NCBI GenBank assembly: GCA_933207985.1
Contig: OW240916.1
Span: forward strand, 320,286,336-320,350,335
Length of the DNA stretch: 64,000 bases
Direction of reading: 5' to 3'
DNA from: Pelobates cultripes
Lineage: Eukaryota > Chordata > Amphibia > Anura > Pelobatidae
The notes below the pieces were generated by a model that did not search any database, had not been told where the DNA came from, and was given only the letters and a program-made list of their open reading frames with translations. Position numbers and translations under genes: made by a program. This document shows, in pieces, positions 21,871 to 33,450 of the stretch (position 1 is the first letter of the stretch; each line of letters begins with the position of its first letter).

Positions 21871-23116
21871 ACTGTGCTCTGCTACTGTGTGATGACTGTC
21901 TAATAAATATATTAATACAAGCACTGGGGACACTCCATTCATAGCTACACGATCGTATCACGAATAATCTCCTCCAACCTTCCACCCCCTGTTTTACCAG
22001 ATTGTTTGAGAAAAAAAGACAAACAAAAAAACTATCTGCTATTTAAAATGACAATATTTAACCCCTTTACTACATTAGGACATTCAATGCTGTTCTCTCA
22101 CTGTTAGGATGGCATGTAATGTCCTAACATACTGATATGAACAAGGTGCACAGCACTGATACCAGAAAATCTATCCTTCCCTTACAGAAGCCAACAGAAG
22201 TCTCTGGCAGATTCTCTCCCATGGAAGAGATTCCACAAATCAGGATCTGTCGAGTCTGATCTTACTCAACACAGCTCTATCCACCAGGGGTTTATGGGAG
22301 AAGTAGTTTCATTCAACACGTAGAATGCGCCAAACTGCTCTATAAGCTAACACCATGCCGCTATCAGTTCATAACTAAACACGAATGTGGGCAGTTGTGA
22401 GTTCGATCTCTCTCTGGGGATTAAACAGAGATCATTTTGTAAATGGTGTCTAAAAAACCCAGGACTGAGAATACAGCAGCTTTTCTGCAACTTCACAAAT
22501 CACTGCAATTATAAACAGGCCGGAGAACGGAAATACGGTGCAGGGCCGTCTTATGCACCATCAACCTGGAATTACTGCAAAGTTGTTATGGTGCTTAGAG
22601 TGAATCTCTAAACATTTGAAAAATGCAGACAGAGTTTGATTGCATTCATGCCATAACCTGGATAATCTCAGCAAAGGAACAGGTTCGAATAACTCTTCAT
22701 CGAACCTACCACATATTCCTAAAAACACAGACCCCATGGCAGGAATCTTCTGTTTTCTGATGGCGCTAATTTGTCTTCTTCTATTTTAATTTTACCCCTG
22801 CCCCCCAACCCCCATAATAGATTAATGTAGCAGTATTCTTTTAATATCATTCTCAAACTTTTTAAATTGCCTTCTTGCATACAGACATCTTCCCTGTCGG
22901 CGTATATCTGCACTGTATGACACACTGTATTGCCTTTTAAACTTATAATTAGAATTTTCATAAAACATTTAAAAAGTCTAAATGCCAGGGAATTGAGCAT
23001 TAAAAATGTAGCTATTATAGGTTTCCTGTGAGATGCTACAACAGGAAATATATGGCTGGCTCCACTGCGGAAAATGATTTTACATTAGTTTCTGTTCAAC
23101 GGTTTTAATGATGTAT
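21871..23116. other. SERINC5 intron 2, nothing recognised
   Basis: AT-rich. A weak palindrome (AGGACATT...AATGTCCT, about 22077-22129) suggests another MITE relic. No gene seen. Confidence 0.4.
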
Positions 23117-23490
23117 TTAAAGGGACACTCCAGAACCCTAAAGCACTTTATCTTGCTGAAATGCTTTATATGTGATGAGTGTGCCCTCATTTTTTCATTT
23201 TATAAGAAGTGCAGATTTTAATAGAAATTGGCACTATTATAAATTAACCTGGTTACACCCCTCTGAGTGTCAGACAACCGATCCATTTATCTCCTGGTTT
23301 GTTTAGCTCAGTGAAGCTAAACTCAAGAGGCAGCAATTGTTCAGAGCACCTGTCTTGCAAAGACTTCTCATCATGCTGCATTGGGCAGTCTGTGATTGGA
23401 CAGCCACAGAAAGTCTGGGATGGGGTTAGAAGGGGAGGGCTTGCAAAGGCTTCAGATGAGATTTTTTGCAATCTGGTTTTAAATATACCG
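23117..23490. mobile_element. T2-type MITE, 5' end intact
   Basis: Starts TTAAAGGGACACTCCAGAAC. The inner sequence is typical of the longer T2-type family, but the far CCTTTAA end is not recognised, so the right limit is a guess. It lies about 100 bp from the exon 2 donor in intron 2. Confidence 0.5.
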
Positions 23491-23590
23491 TAATGTAACA
23501 AAATGCACAATAAATTGTGTGCACGTTTTCTTTGTAGGTATATGTACTAAAATAAATTTTACTGCAAACTTGAGTATTTTTGAAACTTAC

Positions 23591-23758
23591 ATTGTCCTTC
23601 ATTAGTTCAGCGACAGTTGGAGACATCATAGTGCCACAGACGATGGTCACGAGAATGAAGAATAAGGCATACATGATGCGGGTACTGGTAGACTGCTTGA
23701 TACGCGGACAGCAGGCACAGCACAGTGCACATCCAGCTGTTCCACAGCAACAGGCCAC
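23591..23758 (-). CDS. SERINC5: SERINC5 exon 2
   Basis: 168 bp (56 codons, phase 0 at both ends); acceptor CTCTTGTAG|GTGGCC and donor GACAAT|GTAAGT. Encodes the Cys-rich start ACCCGTAGCALCCACCPRI, then STRIMYALFFILVTIVCG running into the first transmembrane helix, and MMSPTVAELMKDN. The Cys cluster followed by PRIxQSxSTRxMYAL is diagnostic of SERINC proteins, and the MMSxTVA word points to SERINC5. Joins exon 1 after CAG (Gln) and exon 3 before ATT (Ile). Confidence 0.95.
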
Positions 23759-24011
23759 CTACAAGAGAATAAAAGATGGATGGTTAAATAATCTCTGCTA
23801 TGACACCTCAAATACATTGCAGAACAAGTTCGGCTGACTTTACACGTCCACATGCAAGTCTATATAAGGAGAGGTATGTAGCAATATTAAAACACACAAG
23901 AATAATAAAACTGCATGTTTGCAGCGTCAAGGGTTTTCCTAGAACACAATGTCTATAGGCAGTGGCCTACTGGCTCCCGGGCCGTTTAAAAGGTTTTCAT
24001 GTAATGTAAAA

Positions 24012-24135
24012 TTTACATTTAGAATAGTAACATAGAATGTGACGGCAGATAAGAACCATTCGGCCCATCTGGTCTGCCCAATTTTCTAAATACTTTCATC
24101 AATCCCTGGCCTTATAATCAGTGCATTAATCTAGC
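24012..24135 (+). mobile_element. frog interspersed repeat, first part
   Basis: AACATAGAATGTGACGGCAG and TAAGAACCATTCGGCCCATC followed by TCTGCCCAATTTTCTAAATA; the same blocks open the copy at 62518-62665. It breaks off after the GGCCTTATAATCAG region. The class is not certain (probably retroposon-derived). In SERINC5 intron 1. An A-rich tract follows at 24173-24222. Confidence 0.7.
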
Positions 24136-24430
24136 AAGTCTGATATGTTGGGGTAAGTGACTGTGAACACCCTAAAAAAAAAACAAAAAAAAAAAAACAA
24201 AAAAAATAAAATAAAAAAAACCACGCTCTCTGGAGTAGGAGAGGTTCACCCACTGAAAGTTGGATCCTGGTCTTGGGTCCAGGGTGGGTAGAGGATGGAG
24301 AGTTCCCAGCCAAGCTTTAACGCTGGATGTGGGGACTACAGTGCTTATGGTGTCTGGTGAAGTGCTTGGAGTCCTCGGTGAGCACTAGGAGCATCGACTG
24401 AAGGAGGCACCAGGTTGGGGTGCCAGGCGG

Positions 24431-24985
24431 TCCGTCACACTAATTTTATTCTAGCCACACATGGCTTTTATGCACAGACCCCGACATGGGGTCTCCTATA
24501 CAAAAATACAGGGCTTTTCATCCCAAAATCCTCTGTCCGTGAGAGATAATTGCAGGAGAAAAAACTATAACTCCATTATCTCTCACTTATAGAAAAATCT
24601 ACAAAACATTTTAAAACACCCCAAAAATGCATTTTAATACTTCAGAACCCCACGAAAGTCACATCACCGAATAGCTTGAATCTGAGTGCACACTCAGATC
24701 CCTTAGGTGGTTCAGGAACGCCATTCAAATGAAGTTTTGACCGGTCGGCCACAAGGTGATGCCAAAAACAGTTCCAGAGAAAACAAGGCAACGACCGGTC
24801 ATCTTTCGGGAGTTCTCCCACTAACACAGACAAATGCTCCCCCAGGCTGTTCTTATTCAATAACAGAGGGGGGACCACACACGCTCTGTTCCATTCACGA
24901 ACAGGAGAATACATGTTTGTTCGTATAAACTCAATATGGGTTCGGGCAACCCCAGGGATTGATGCCAGGTCCGCCACACTAATTA
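24431..24985 (-). mobile_element. candidate solo LTR
   Basis: Read on the minus strand, the segment has LTR-like parts near its end: a TATA-like GCATAAAAGCC, then AGAATAAAATTAG (poly(A) signal). It is bounded by a 17-bp near-identical direct repeat (GGTCCG[T/C]CACACTAATT at about 24430 and 24967). No adjacent gag or pol is seen. A Ty3-like LTR is possible. Termini do not show clear TG...CA, so this is a weak call. Confidence 0.3.
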
Positions 24986-27900
24986 TGAGTATCAGATTTA
25001 CACGTGTTTACATTTTGGGTTTTCTATGTGAAATGCCAAACACATTTATTGTGATTCTGAGGTTTGTGTGGGTTTGTCAATCACAAAGTAAAATAAAAGT
25101 AAATAAAATATACCCTTAATAGTCATTCTAAGAGAGGTGCTACGCTATCCGGGGTTTGGAAAATCCATTATGCAGATCCATTAGTCTGTCCCAGAGGATA
25201 CATTCCGTAACCATTACAGTTCTCATAAATGCCCGCGTGCTCCGGTAAATACCAATAATGAACCTTCTCTGTTACTTCACCAAAATGAAAAGCTGTCATC
25301 TAAACTGATTTGTGAAAAGAAGAAAAAAAACAAAACATTGATTGCAGATGATGGTGGACTATATTCCCAGAAAACGTTGTTAGCTTTCATAGAAGACATG
25401 GTCTGTAACAGCCAGCCCTCACTGGCCTAGCTGCAAACCTGCTAGCCAAGTGAGACCGATGACTTTGCAAGTTATTAAGGGGTTACTCCAAGCACCATGA
25501 CCACTTCAGTGATTTAAACTGGTCACGGTGCCTGGAGTCTGTATGTGTCGAGTCTCTGAAACTCTACGTTTACCGAGTTTAACCCCTTGGATGCAGCACC
25601 ATTGGAGTGTCACTGGCCAGTCTGAAACCAAAGCTCTGAGCTGACTAATCTCAATTCTGTGCACAGTGTGCCATTTATTGGCTGACCGCAGTTAGCGGAC
25701 GCTCTGTTCCAATGAATGGCGACCTCTTTATCTTCAAGTCTACCCCACAATTATTCTCCCAATCACCAAACACACCTGCAGAGGTCTGGTAAAATGGTGG
25801 TATTTGCTACTTTGTGACAATTTGGAGGTTAAGACTGGGGAAGAATTGTAGGTTATGAGAACAAGGCTTAGGTAAATTTGAAGGTTAAGATAAGGTTGTG
25901 GTACATTTGAAGTTTACATTTTGGTAATGATTAAATGATCAGACACTGGGAGCCCATTAGATTCCGCAAAACTTCAAGATGACATTTTTACTCCCCAGCC
26001 ATCACCACGCGGAAATCAGAGCACCACAAAAACAACAACAACAACAAAAAAAAAATATATATATATATATATGGGGAAAGGCTTATGTTTAGCAAGCCTT
26101 GAACAAGACAGAACATTCAGCAATATGAATGCCATCTAATTGGCTTTATATTTAATATACATTTAACCTTATGGTAAGAGGGCAAATTCCTCTTACAATG
26201 TCTTTCCCATACACAGAGGGAGATCGGACATAAAACGCATTGTTTGAGAAATAATGAATTCTACTGAAGCCATTTGTAAAACACATCACAGACAAAATAA
26301 ACAAAGGGTCCAATATTAAAACCTCGGCTCTTTAACCCTTCAAATGACGAATACAACATAAAGGGTTAATCTTGAAATGTGCTCGCTCTCTCCCACAATG
26401 TAAAGAATGCAGGCATGTACAATGTGTCTGTGTCCACAGACACAGGATAATATTCAGTACACAAACTAATCATGTACACATCAGGGGTCGAATACCACAA
26501 TACAATGTTACAACATGAGTCATAGTTCGCCATCTGGAGTATTAGCAATGTGAATTTAAAGGAGGACCGACCAGCCATGTTTGAGCCAAAAATACTAATA
26601 ATGCCGGCAAAAAATATTCATGGCAATTTTTTTTTTTTTTTTACTTATTGTGCCAGAGCTATTACGAATCTCATTCTGGAGGTAATTATTTTATACACAT
26701 GTGAAGACATATCTTATGTAGAATATTTTAGTTTTGCCATTTTTGTTGCTGTACCATTTCTATCAACTATGCTTCACTTTCCTGGTTAAACTAACCCAAA
26801 CTGAATATTTTAGTAAAATTAAAATCATGAAATGTGGAGAACCGGTGAAAGGAACGGTACATATTAGCCAGTAAGAGCCAAACTGGAAAAGTGGGAGATA
26901 TTTTTTCTAATGTAGCTAATGTTACTCAGATTAACTCACTTGTCATCTCTACAAAATTCATAGTTTAGTGACCCACAAGCCTTGTTTATTAAACATAATT
27001 TCCCTTTATAAAATCCAACAAGTTAGTTGAAACAAAGCAGATTCATTGGAAGAAAGAAAGAAAAAAAAAATCACTAAATTTAATTTTTTTTTTTTTAAAG
27101 TAAATTAAATTCAAGCTGTCCTGCAATATTATTTATTTCAATTATAGAAAGCAGTTACAAAAAAATTGTTGATTGTTAAGCAAAATATCTACTTAATGAT
27201 TACAATTGGACACGAGTGGCGATATATCCATTTGTAATATGCAGCATTTCCCCCCACTCTGCCGGCACCCACCCACACAACTCTTATGTTCAAGACTTCG
27301 AGCGCGGCACACTTTTTACCGATTGCTTAATCATATGCTAACTGTGTATGTTCACAATATTCCATTTATTTACACACGGGAGGTGATGGACCATTAGATA
27401 AAAGACTAGAGATTGCTCTGTGCGACACTGCAGTGTCCAATTGTCCATTATATATGGAGTCAGCAATGGGTGGCTGTAATAGGTTGAAAGCAGTCAGCTG
27501 ACACTCTCAGCCAATCACAGCCACAAATTGCTGCTCAGATTAATGCTGTACACTCTCATTTAGCATTAACATATTACAACGATTGAATGCTGAAAGTAAG
27601 GACTGTGCCAGGGGACTCCAGACACTATAAACACTTCAATACACAGCCTACAGTATCCCTTTAAAAATGTCAAGTCAGCTTTAACACGGTCTTCAACACA
27701 TGTTGTTAAAGTCTCATTTGTTTATTCATCTATTGTTCCATGCTGCGCATGTTGGGAGGAATATAAATACATATCTGTGCCATTGTTTTATTTTGTATAT
27801 TATACACATTCCTCCCATTGCAGATGTATCCTTTGCTCACAACACATGTTAAAACTTAAATTAAAATAGAAATCCAAAAACCAGATGTCTCATGATGGAA

Positions 27901-30216
27901 AAATATTGCATCGTAAAGAAGTGTGACAAATGTAAAAAAAAAAAAAGTGAATCAATAAACAAAGTACTTTTAACGGTTACAATACATTCTTTTGTATCCA
28001 TTGTGGCAAATAAACAATTAGTGACACAACAATGGGGCGGAGCTGGTAAGACAATGGAGGCCGTGTGTTTCAATACAGAATTACCCCTTTTACAACTCGA
28101 CGAACGGAGCGAAGCTCTCTGTTTATGCAAAAATAGTGGTTGGAATGTTTGCGTTGCAGTTTCAGGAAATTAACTTCTAGACATCGGTTGAGGTGACAAT
28201 GCTTTGGTTTCACAAGGCACTGTTAAATGAGGCATTTATTAGGTTACATGTTACTAACCACAGACTGACTGAACAACTGCCATTCTATTTAATTTAATTT
28301 ACATCAATTCTCGGGGTGCTCTGCAGCTCGGGCAATAGGCTCTGTGTGCACAGCAAGCAGGGTTACGTGTGGTGTAACCATTATTATAGATTTGTTATAA
28401 AAGTGTATCCATTATTGCAAAACTTATAAAAAGTGTGTATCGATTCCTATACCGAGCCTGTAAACATAAAAGTGTATCCATTATTATAAAAAAAGAATGT
28501 CCATTAAAATAACGAGTCAGTTAATATAAAATGACATATTTGTTAATGTTGTTAAGATCTAACAGCTGATATCACAAGGTAGTTTTTTGGTTACAGCTAA
28601 GGTTGAAGGTCCCTAAAAATCAAAACATTATGGATGCAATACGTTTTGTGATTCCAAACTCCAAGCCACAATGTGAGACAATGATGAGAAATATAGAGCT
28701 AACTAGTCACTATAATATAGAAAAATAGGGATAAATGTCACTGAATATAGAAATTAATTAGATTTAAAAATCTTTAAAAAAAAAAATCTAAGAAAGCCAT
28801 TGGCTTCTGGTCTCCATGCCATCACTGCAGCCTTACGTGGATTTATAAATATAGAAGCCTTGCTACTGTTTCTACATAATATCCTGTAAATGTGTGAATA
28901 CAGAACCGTTTAGCGTTACAATAAATAAAAGCAAATCCATTAAATGGCCTTGTGGGAGGTAACATTAGCACTTCAGAGTTTTAACAGCTGAAAATTGCTG
29001 TAAAGATCGACATCGAGAAAAACATCTGGGTAACAGCTGCCGGCACTGTGTTCGAACAATGGCGGTGCGTGTGCGTCTGGCAATAAACTAAATCAGCATG
29101 GCGGCTCGGGCTGTGTGTTACTCTAACCTAAAATAGAACCGGGAGAGAGATGAATGTAAAAATACATCACTAGCACACGATCGTAGCGCACACTTACACG
29201 CATATTAAAATAATAAAAAGAGTCTTGATAATAACTGGTTTTGAAACAACTATTTTGACCGATAATTTTAAATTCACTCTGAATTCCAAAAAATTAACAA
29301 TTGAATGAATAACTCTGTACTGTATAGAAATCCCAAACAAGGCAAAATCACTTTAAATTTAGTCAACAAGTAAAACAGTAATAATGATTTCTCCACTTAA
29401 TGACAGATACCATCTCAGGTTTGAATGATAAATGATAACTATGTATTGCTTCATTTAAGGACAAAGACACTCAAAACATTGGGATTCCTCAAAGCACAGC
29501 AAGAATAACTAAAGGGTGAGATTTCTGAGAAGCGACTCCTGAATTGACATCACAAAGTAATGAACCGAAGAGGTTATTTTATAATTGGTTCTTATGGAAA
29601 TGCTTAGTGTCATTGCTAAGAGATAGTTATACAACATGCTGTAAAGAAATTATAAAAAAAATCTGTAACGAGAGTGAAATATGTGAATTTCCAGCTTTGC
29701 TAAATAGCATCCTTGGCATTAAACCTCATACAAGAGTCTCAGAGTCAAGAAAGAATTTAAATAAAGTAGTGTTTGCCAATGGGGGTTACCTAAATATTTG
29801 TACGAATTGCAATTTGCCATCAGCATTCATTATTCTGCTGAGAAAACCCAGCAACTGCCGGTCAAGCAAGCAAAAAATCTATATCTGCTTTCAGCTACGA
29901 AATTCCAGGGACTTTATCTAGCAAACCTTTCCCGATGTTAGGGCGTGCTATGCCGTTCCTACAAAAGGATATTAATTAATATCAAAATACACTTAGAATG
30001 AATATAATTTCATTTGATTTGTATGTTTATGGACTATTTTGAAATAATTATGTGATTTTATGACAACCCAGGCAGAAAACCTGTATTGTTGGAATCATGA
30101 AACATCAGTAAACACAACTATGAGTGTTTTAGAGCAGTAAAATGTATGACGATGATATCATCAGTGAAAGGGCAGTTTTTGTGTGAACAATGGAAAAAAA
30201 ACAAAAACAAATATGA
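24986..30216. other. SERINC5 intron 1, AT-rich, with MITE relics
   Basis: No coding exon recognised. Recognisable pieces: a T2-type 5' end at 25475 (TTAAGGGGTTACTCCAAGCA) reaching roughly 25740; an (AAC)n/(TA)n microsatellite at 26031-26072; a T2-type 3' end at about 27610-27664 (CAGACACTATAA...ATCCCTTTAA); A- or T-runs near 26629 and 27061-27100. The remainder is unidentified. Confidence 0.5.
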
Positions 30217-30560
30217 ACACTAACGTTGGCCATGGTATTTCGACTAAGTGGCTACTAAAAAAGACTGGACATACCCCATTTTGAATACCCTGGGATGTCT
30301 CCTTTTGAAAATGGTATGTCATGATGGGGTTAATTTCCATTCCTTGGACCATATGGTTTCAAAGACAACATACCCAATCTGGCAAATTGCATCATGTAAA
30401 AACTGAAATGGGCAAGCCCTATATTTGACCCTGTAACTTTCCAAAACACCATAAAACCTGGACATGGGGGTACTGTTGTACTCATAAGACATAGCTGAAC
30501 ACTAATATGAGTTTTTATTGAGGTAAACGCCAACAGTATTATGACATTTACAGTTAAAAT
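30217..30560. mobile_element. partial copy of the palindromic transposon family
   Basis: ACTAAGTGGCTACTAAAAAA then GGACATACCCCATTTT and AATGGTATGTCATGATGG. These match the right arm of the 20.0-20.2 kb hairpin and the reverse complement of the sequence left of it (19950-20049). It is therefore a linear copy of one half of the family, followed by a region with GGGCAAGCCCTATATTTGAC. Confidence 0.65.
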
Positions 30561-30624
30561 GCCATGCGGAACTTGGAAAATAACATTTCTTTATTTCTGA
30601 AACTTTTTTTAGATTTCATTCATA

Positions 30625-30868
30625 TTAAAGGATCACTATAGTGTCAGGAAAACAAAGTGGTTAAAACCCCATCAGCAGCATACCTTATTCCAGTGCTGGT
30701 GACCTCTTCTCCCCCGCCGACGTCAGCGCCCGAGTGGAGCGGAATGCGCATGCGCGGCAAGTGCCAAGCGCGCATTCAAGCTGTCAATAGGAAGGCATTT
30801 CTCAATGCTTTCCTATGGACGCTCTGCGCGATGGATGCGATGGAAGACAGCCACTACAGATTGTCTTA
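30625..30868. mobile_element. T2-type MITE with GC-rich core, 3' end lost
   Basis: Starts TTAAAGGATCACTATAGTGT and contains a CpG-rich part with GCGCATGCGC, as in the copies at 60144-60538 and 62666-63008. The 3' TTAA end is not present. Confidence 0.6.
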
Positions 30869-32097
30869 ACCCCTAATGTAATGTTCTCTGAAACTGCTAT
30901 ATTTACATGTGAAGGGTTAAAACCTGAGGGACCTGGTTATTTCCCTTGAACAAAATGATTTATAATAACTGTACGTACACCTCATATGAAATACACATAG
31001 TCGAATTCCAGGTTTTGTTTTGGTCAGAACCTATACAATTGCCTCCGTCCCTAGAATGTTAAACAGTGAACTGAAATCAAAATTGTGAATAACCAAGTCG
31101 GACAAACCGTTATAAATCAGCAATTTAAGCATAAAACATATAATAAGTTTGAAATTCACGGAGAAAGAATTTTCATTTAATAAGTGACTTGTCACGGAGC
31201 AATTTATCAATGGAATTGTAGATCTACCCCTGCAACCCCAACCAGCGGCTGCAGCAGTTAATTATCCTGTTTGCAGCATGTACACCGGTATCTGTGAGGT
31301 ATTGGTGTTAATCAACAAGTCATTTAATGATAACAACTTGTGACAAAGTAAGTGGAAAAGTCAAAGCGAGAATGAGCACTAACTCTGAAAATCAGAGGCT
31401 TCCAACGTCCAGCTCTGTGGGGTTAAAATACACTTCGGAACTTTTTAAAGTGAAGATGTCATGCATCTTCCAGGGCTTCAATATTAGGAACTTATGGTCA
31501 TAATCGGCTTTTAATATATTTTGTTTATTTGCATTATTTGCATATATTAGTATTATTGTCTGTTGAAGACATTTAAATATACAGGCTTCCATTGCATCCC
31601 TTTTTTACGTACCATGAGAGCTACATGTTAAGAACTGACCTGATCTGTAACCGACTTATAAAATGTTGAGGGGGAAAAAGAAATCACAAATTCAGGGTTT
31701 TCCCAACAATTTTGGCAAAGTTTTACGCATCAGCTGCAAAGTCTCTTTAATCCTCAGTGCAGCGTACAAACCTCACAACACAGACACCAGACATGTAGTT
31801 AATGGATTCACTGCAACATATCAATAGGGGAATGTGCGGAAATTTCCAGGACTGTGTAAGCTCACAGCGAGAGTAGAGCAGTATAAATAGTCAGGTGGGG
31901 GTTGTTTGAAATGGAAGAGAACTCAGAATAGATCTTAAAAACAAAGAAGGAACAGTAAATATGATGTTACGAATGGTTATTTTAAAGCAGCTGTCGCCAA
32001 TTGATATTCTGTAGCCTTTTAACAGACTTGGAATAGATGGATTTTATTCTAGTAAATAATATTTCTGTGTCATTATCCTACAATGCTGATGCCGTAA
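30869..32097. other. SERINC5 intron 1, nothing recognised
   Basis: AT-rich unique-looking sequence between repeats; no gene or repeat recognised. Confidence 0.45.
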
Positions 32098-33118
32098 GCA
32101 ACCTGGCATGGCGGATAACGAAAGCTAGCTGGCATGGCGGGTAACGAAAGCTAACTGGCATGGCGGGTAGCGAAAGCTAACTGGCATGGCGGGTAGCGAA
32201 AGCTAACTGGCATGGCGGGTAGCAAAAGCTAACTGGCATGGCGGGTAACGAAAGCTAACTGGCTTGGCGGATAACGAAAGCTAACTGGCATGGCGTATAA
32301 CGAAAGCTAACTGGCATGGTGGATAACGAAAGTTAGCTGGCATGGAAGTAACTAAAAACAAGCTGGCATAGCGGTAACAAAAGCAAGCTGGCATGGCGGA
32401 TAACGAAAGCTAACTGGCATGGCCGGTAGCGAAAGCTAACTGGCATGGCGGGTAACGAAAGCTAACTGGCTTGGCGGATAACGAAAGCTAACTGGCATGG
32501 CGGATAATGAAAGCTAACTGGCATGGCGGATAACGAAAGCTAACTGGCATGGCAGATAACGAAAGTTAGCTGGCATGGCAGTAACTAAAAACAAGCTGGC
32601 ATAGCGGTAACAAAAGCTAGCTAGCATGGCGGGTAACGAAAGCAAGCTTGCATGGTGGATAACAAAAGCTAACTGGCATGGCGGATAATGAAAGTTAGCT
32701 GGCATGGCAGTAACTAAAAACAAGCTGGCATAGCGGTAACTAAAGATAGCTGGCATGGCGGTAACGAAAGCAAGCTGGCATGGCGGTAACGAAAGCTAGC
32801 TGGCATGGCGGCAACGAAAGCTAGCTGGCATGGAGATAACGAAAGGACGCTGGCATGGGGGTAACGAAAGGACGCTAGCATGGCGGTAACAAAAGCTAGC
32901 TGGCATGGCAGTGACAAAAGCTAGCTGGCATGGCGGTGACAAAAGCACGCTGGCATGATGGTAACAAAAGCAAGCTGGCATGATGTTAACGAAAGCATGC
33001 TGGCATGGCGGTAACGAAAGCACTCTGGCATGGCGGTAACGAAAGCAAGCTGGCATGGCGGTAATGAAAGCAAGCTGGCATGTTGGTAACAAAAGCTAGC
33101 TGGCATGGCGGATAACGA
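32098..33118 (+). repeat. 25/26-bp minisatellite, about 40 units
   Basis: Unit GGCATGGCGG(A)TAACGAAAGCTARCT. Units of 26 bp (GGCGGATAACG or GGCGGGTAACG) dominate the left half and 25-bp units (GGCGGTAACG) the right half. A variant pair (GCATGGCAGTAACTAAAAAC followed by GCATAGCGGTAAC) recurs near 32340, 32575 and 32705, showing higher-order duplication. The unit contains AGCTAGCT. The minus-strand open frames across it are repeat artefacts. In SERINC5 intron 1. Confidence 0.95.
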
Positions 33119-33329
33119 AACATAGTAAATAGATGTATGTTACAACCCACTTCTTTAGAAAAGAGTATCAATTAAAACGTTAATAGCTTTCCCCCCGGAC
33201 CTTGGTTACCCACCCTGCTTTCTCTCCTATAACTGTGTCATCCAATACACTACTAACCCTTCCCTGTAAACTATTCCAGTAACCTACCGTACACTTACAT
33301 CTTGTGTCATTTTACCCCTCCCAGAATCG

Positions 33330-33450
33330 AGGGTTTTTTTTGAGCAGGGCACTCATCACCCTCTGTTCCTGTGTGTCCAACTACATGTCTGTTAGTTCCC
33401 CTTTTGTACAGCGCTGCGGAAATGGTTGTCGCTTTATAAATAATAATAAT
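33330..33450 (+). mobile_element. frog interspersed repeat tail
   Basis: Ends with TGTACAGCGCTGCGGAAATG then GTTGTCGCTTTATAAATAATAATAA. The same tail appears inverted at 51563-51605 (ATAGCACCAACATGG / GCAGCGCTGTACA). A retroposon-like repeat whose 3' end is an AAT microsatellite; class uncertain. Confidence 0.55.

Noticed and set aside
32514..33171. Minus-strand frames with repeating FRYRHAS/LSLPPCQ words
   Set aside because: Translation of the 25-bp minisatellite in shifted frames; several overlap with the same motif, which is typical of tandem repeats.
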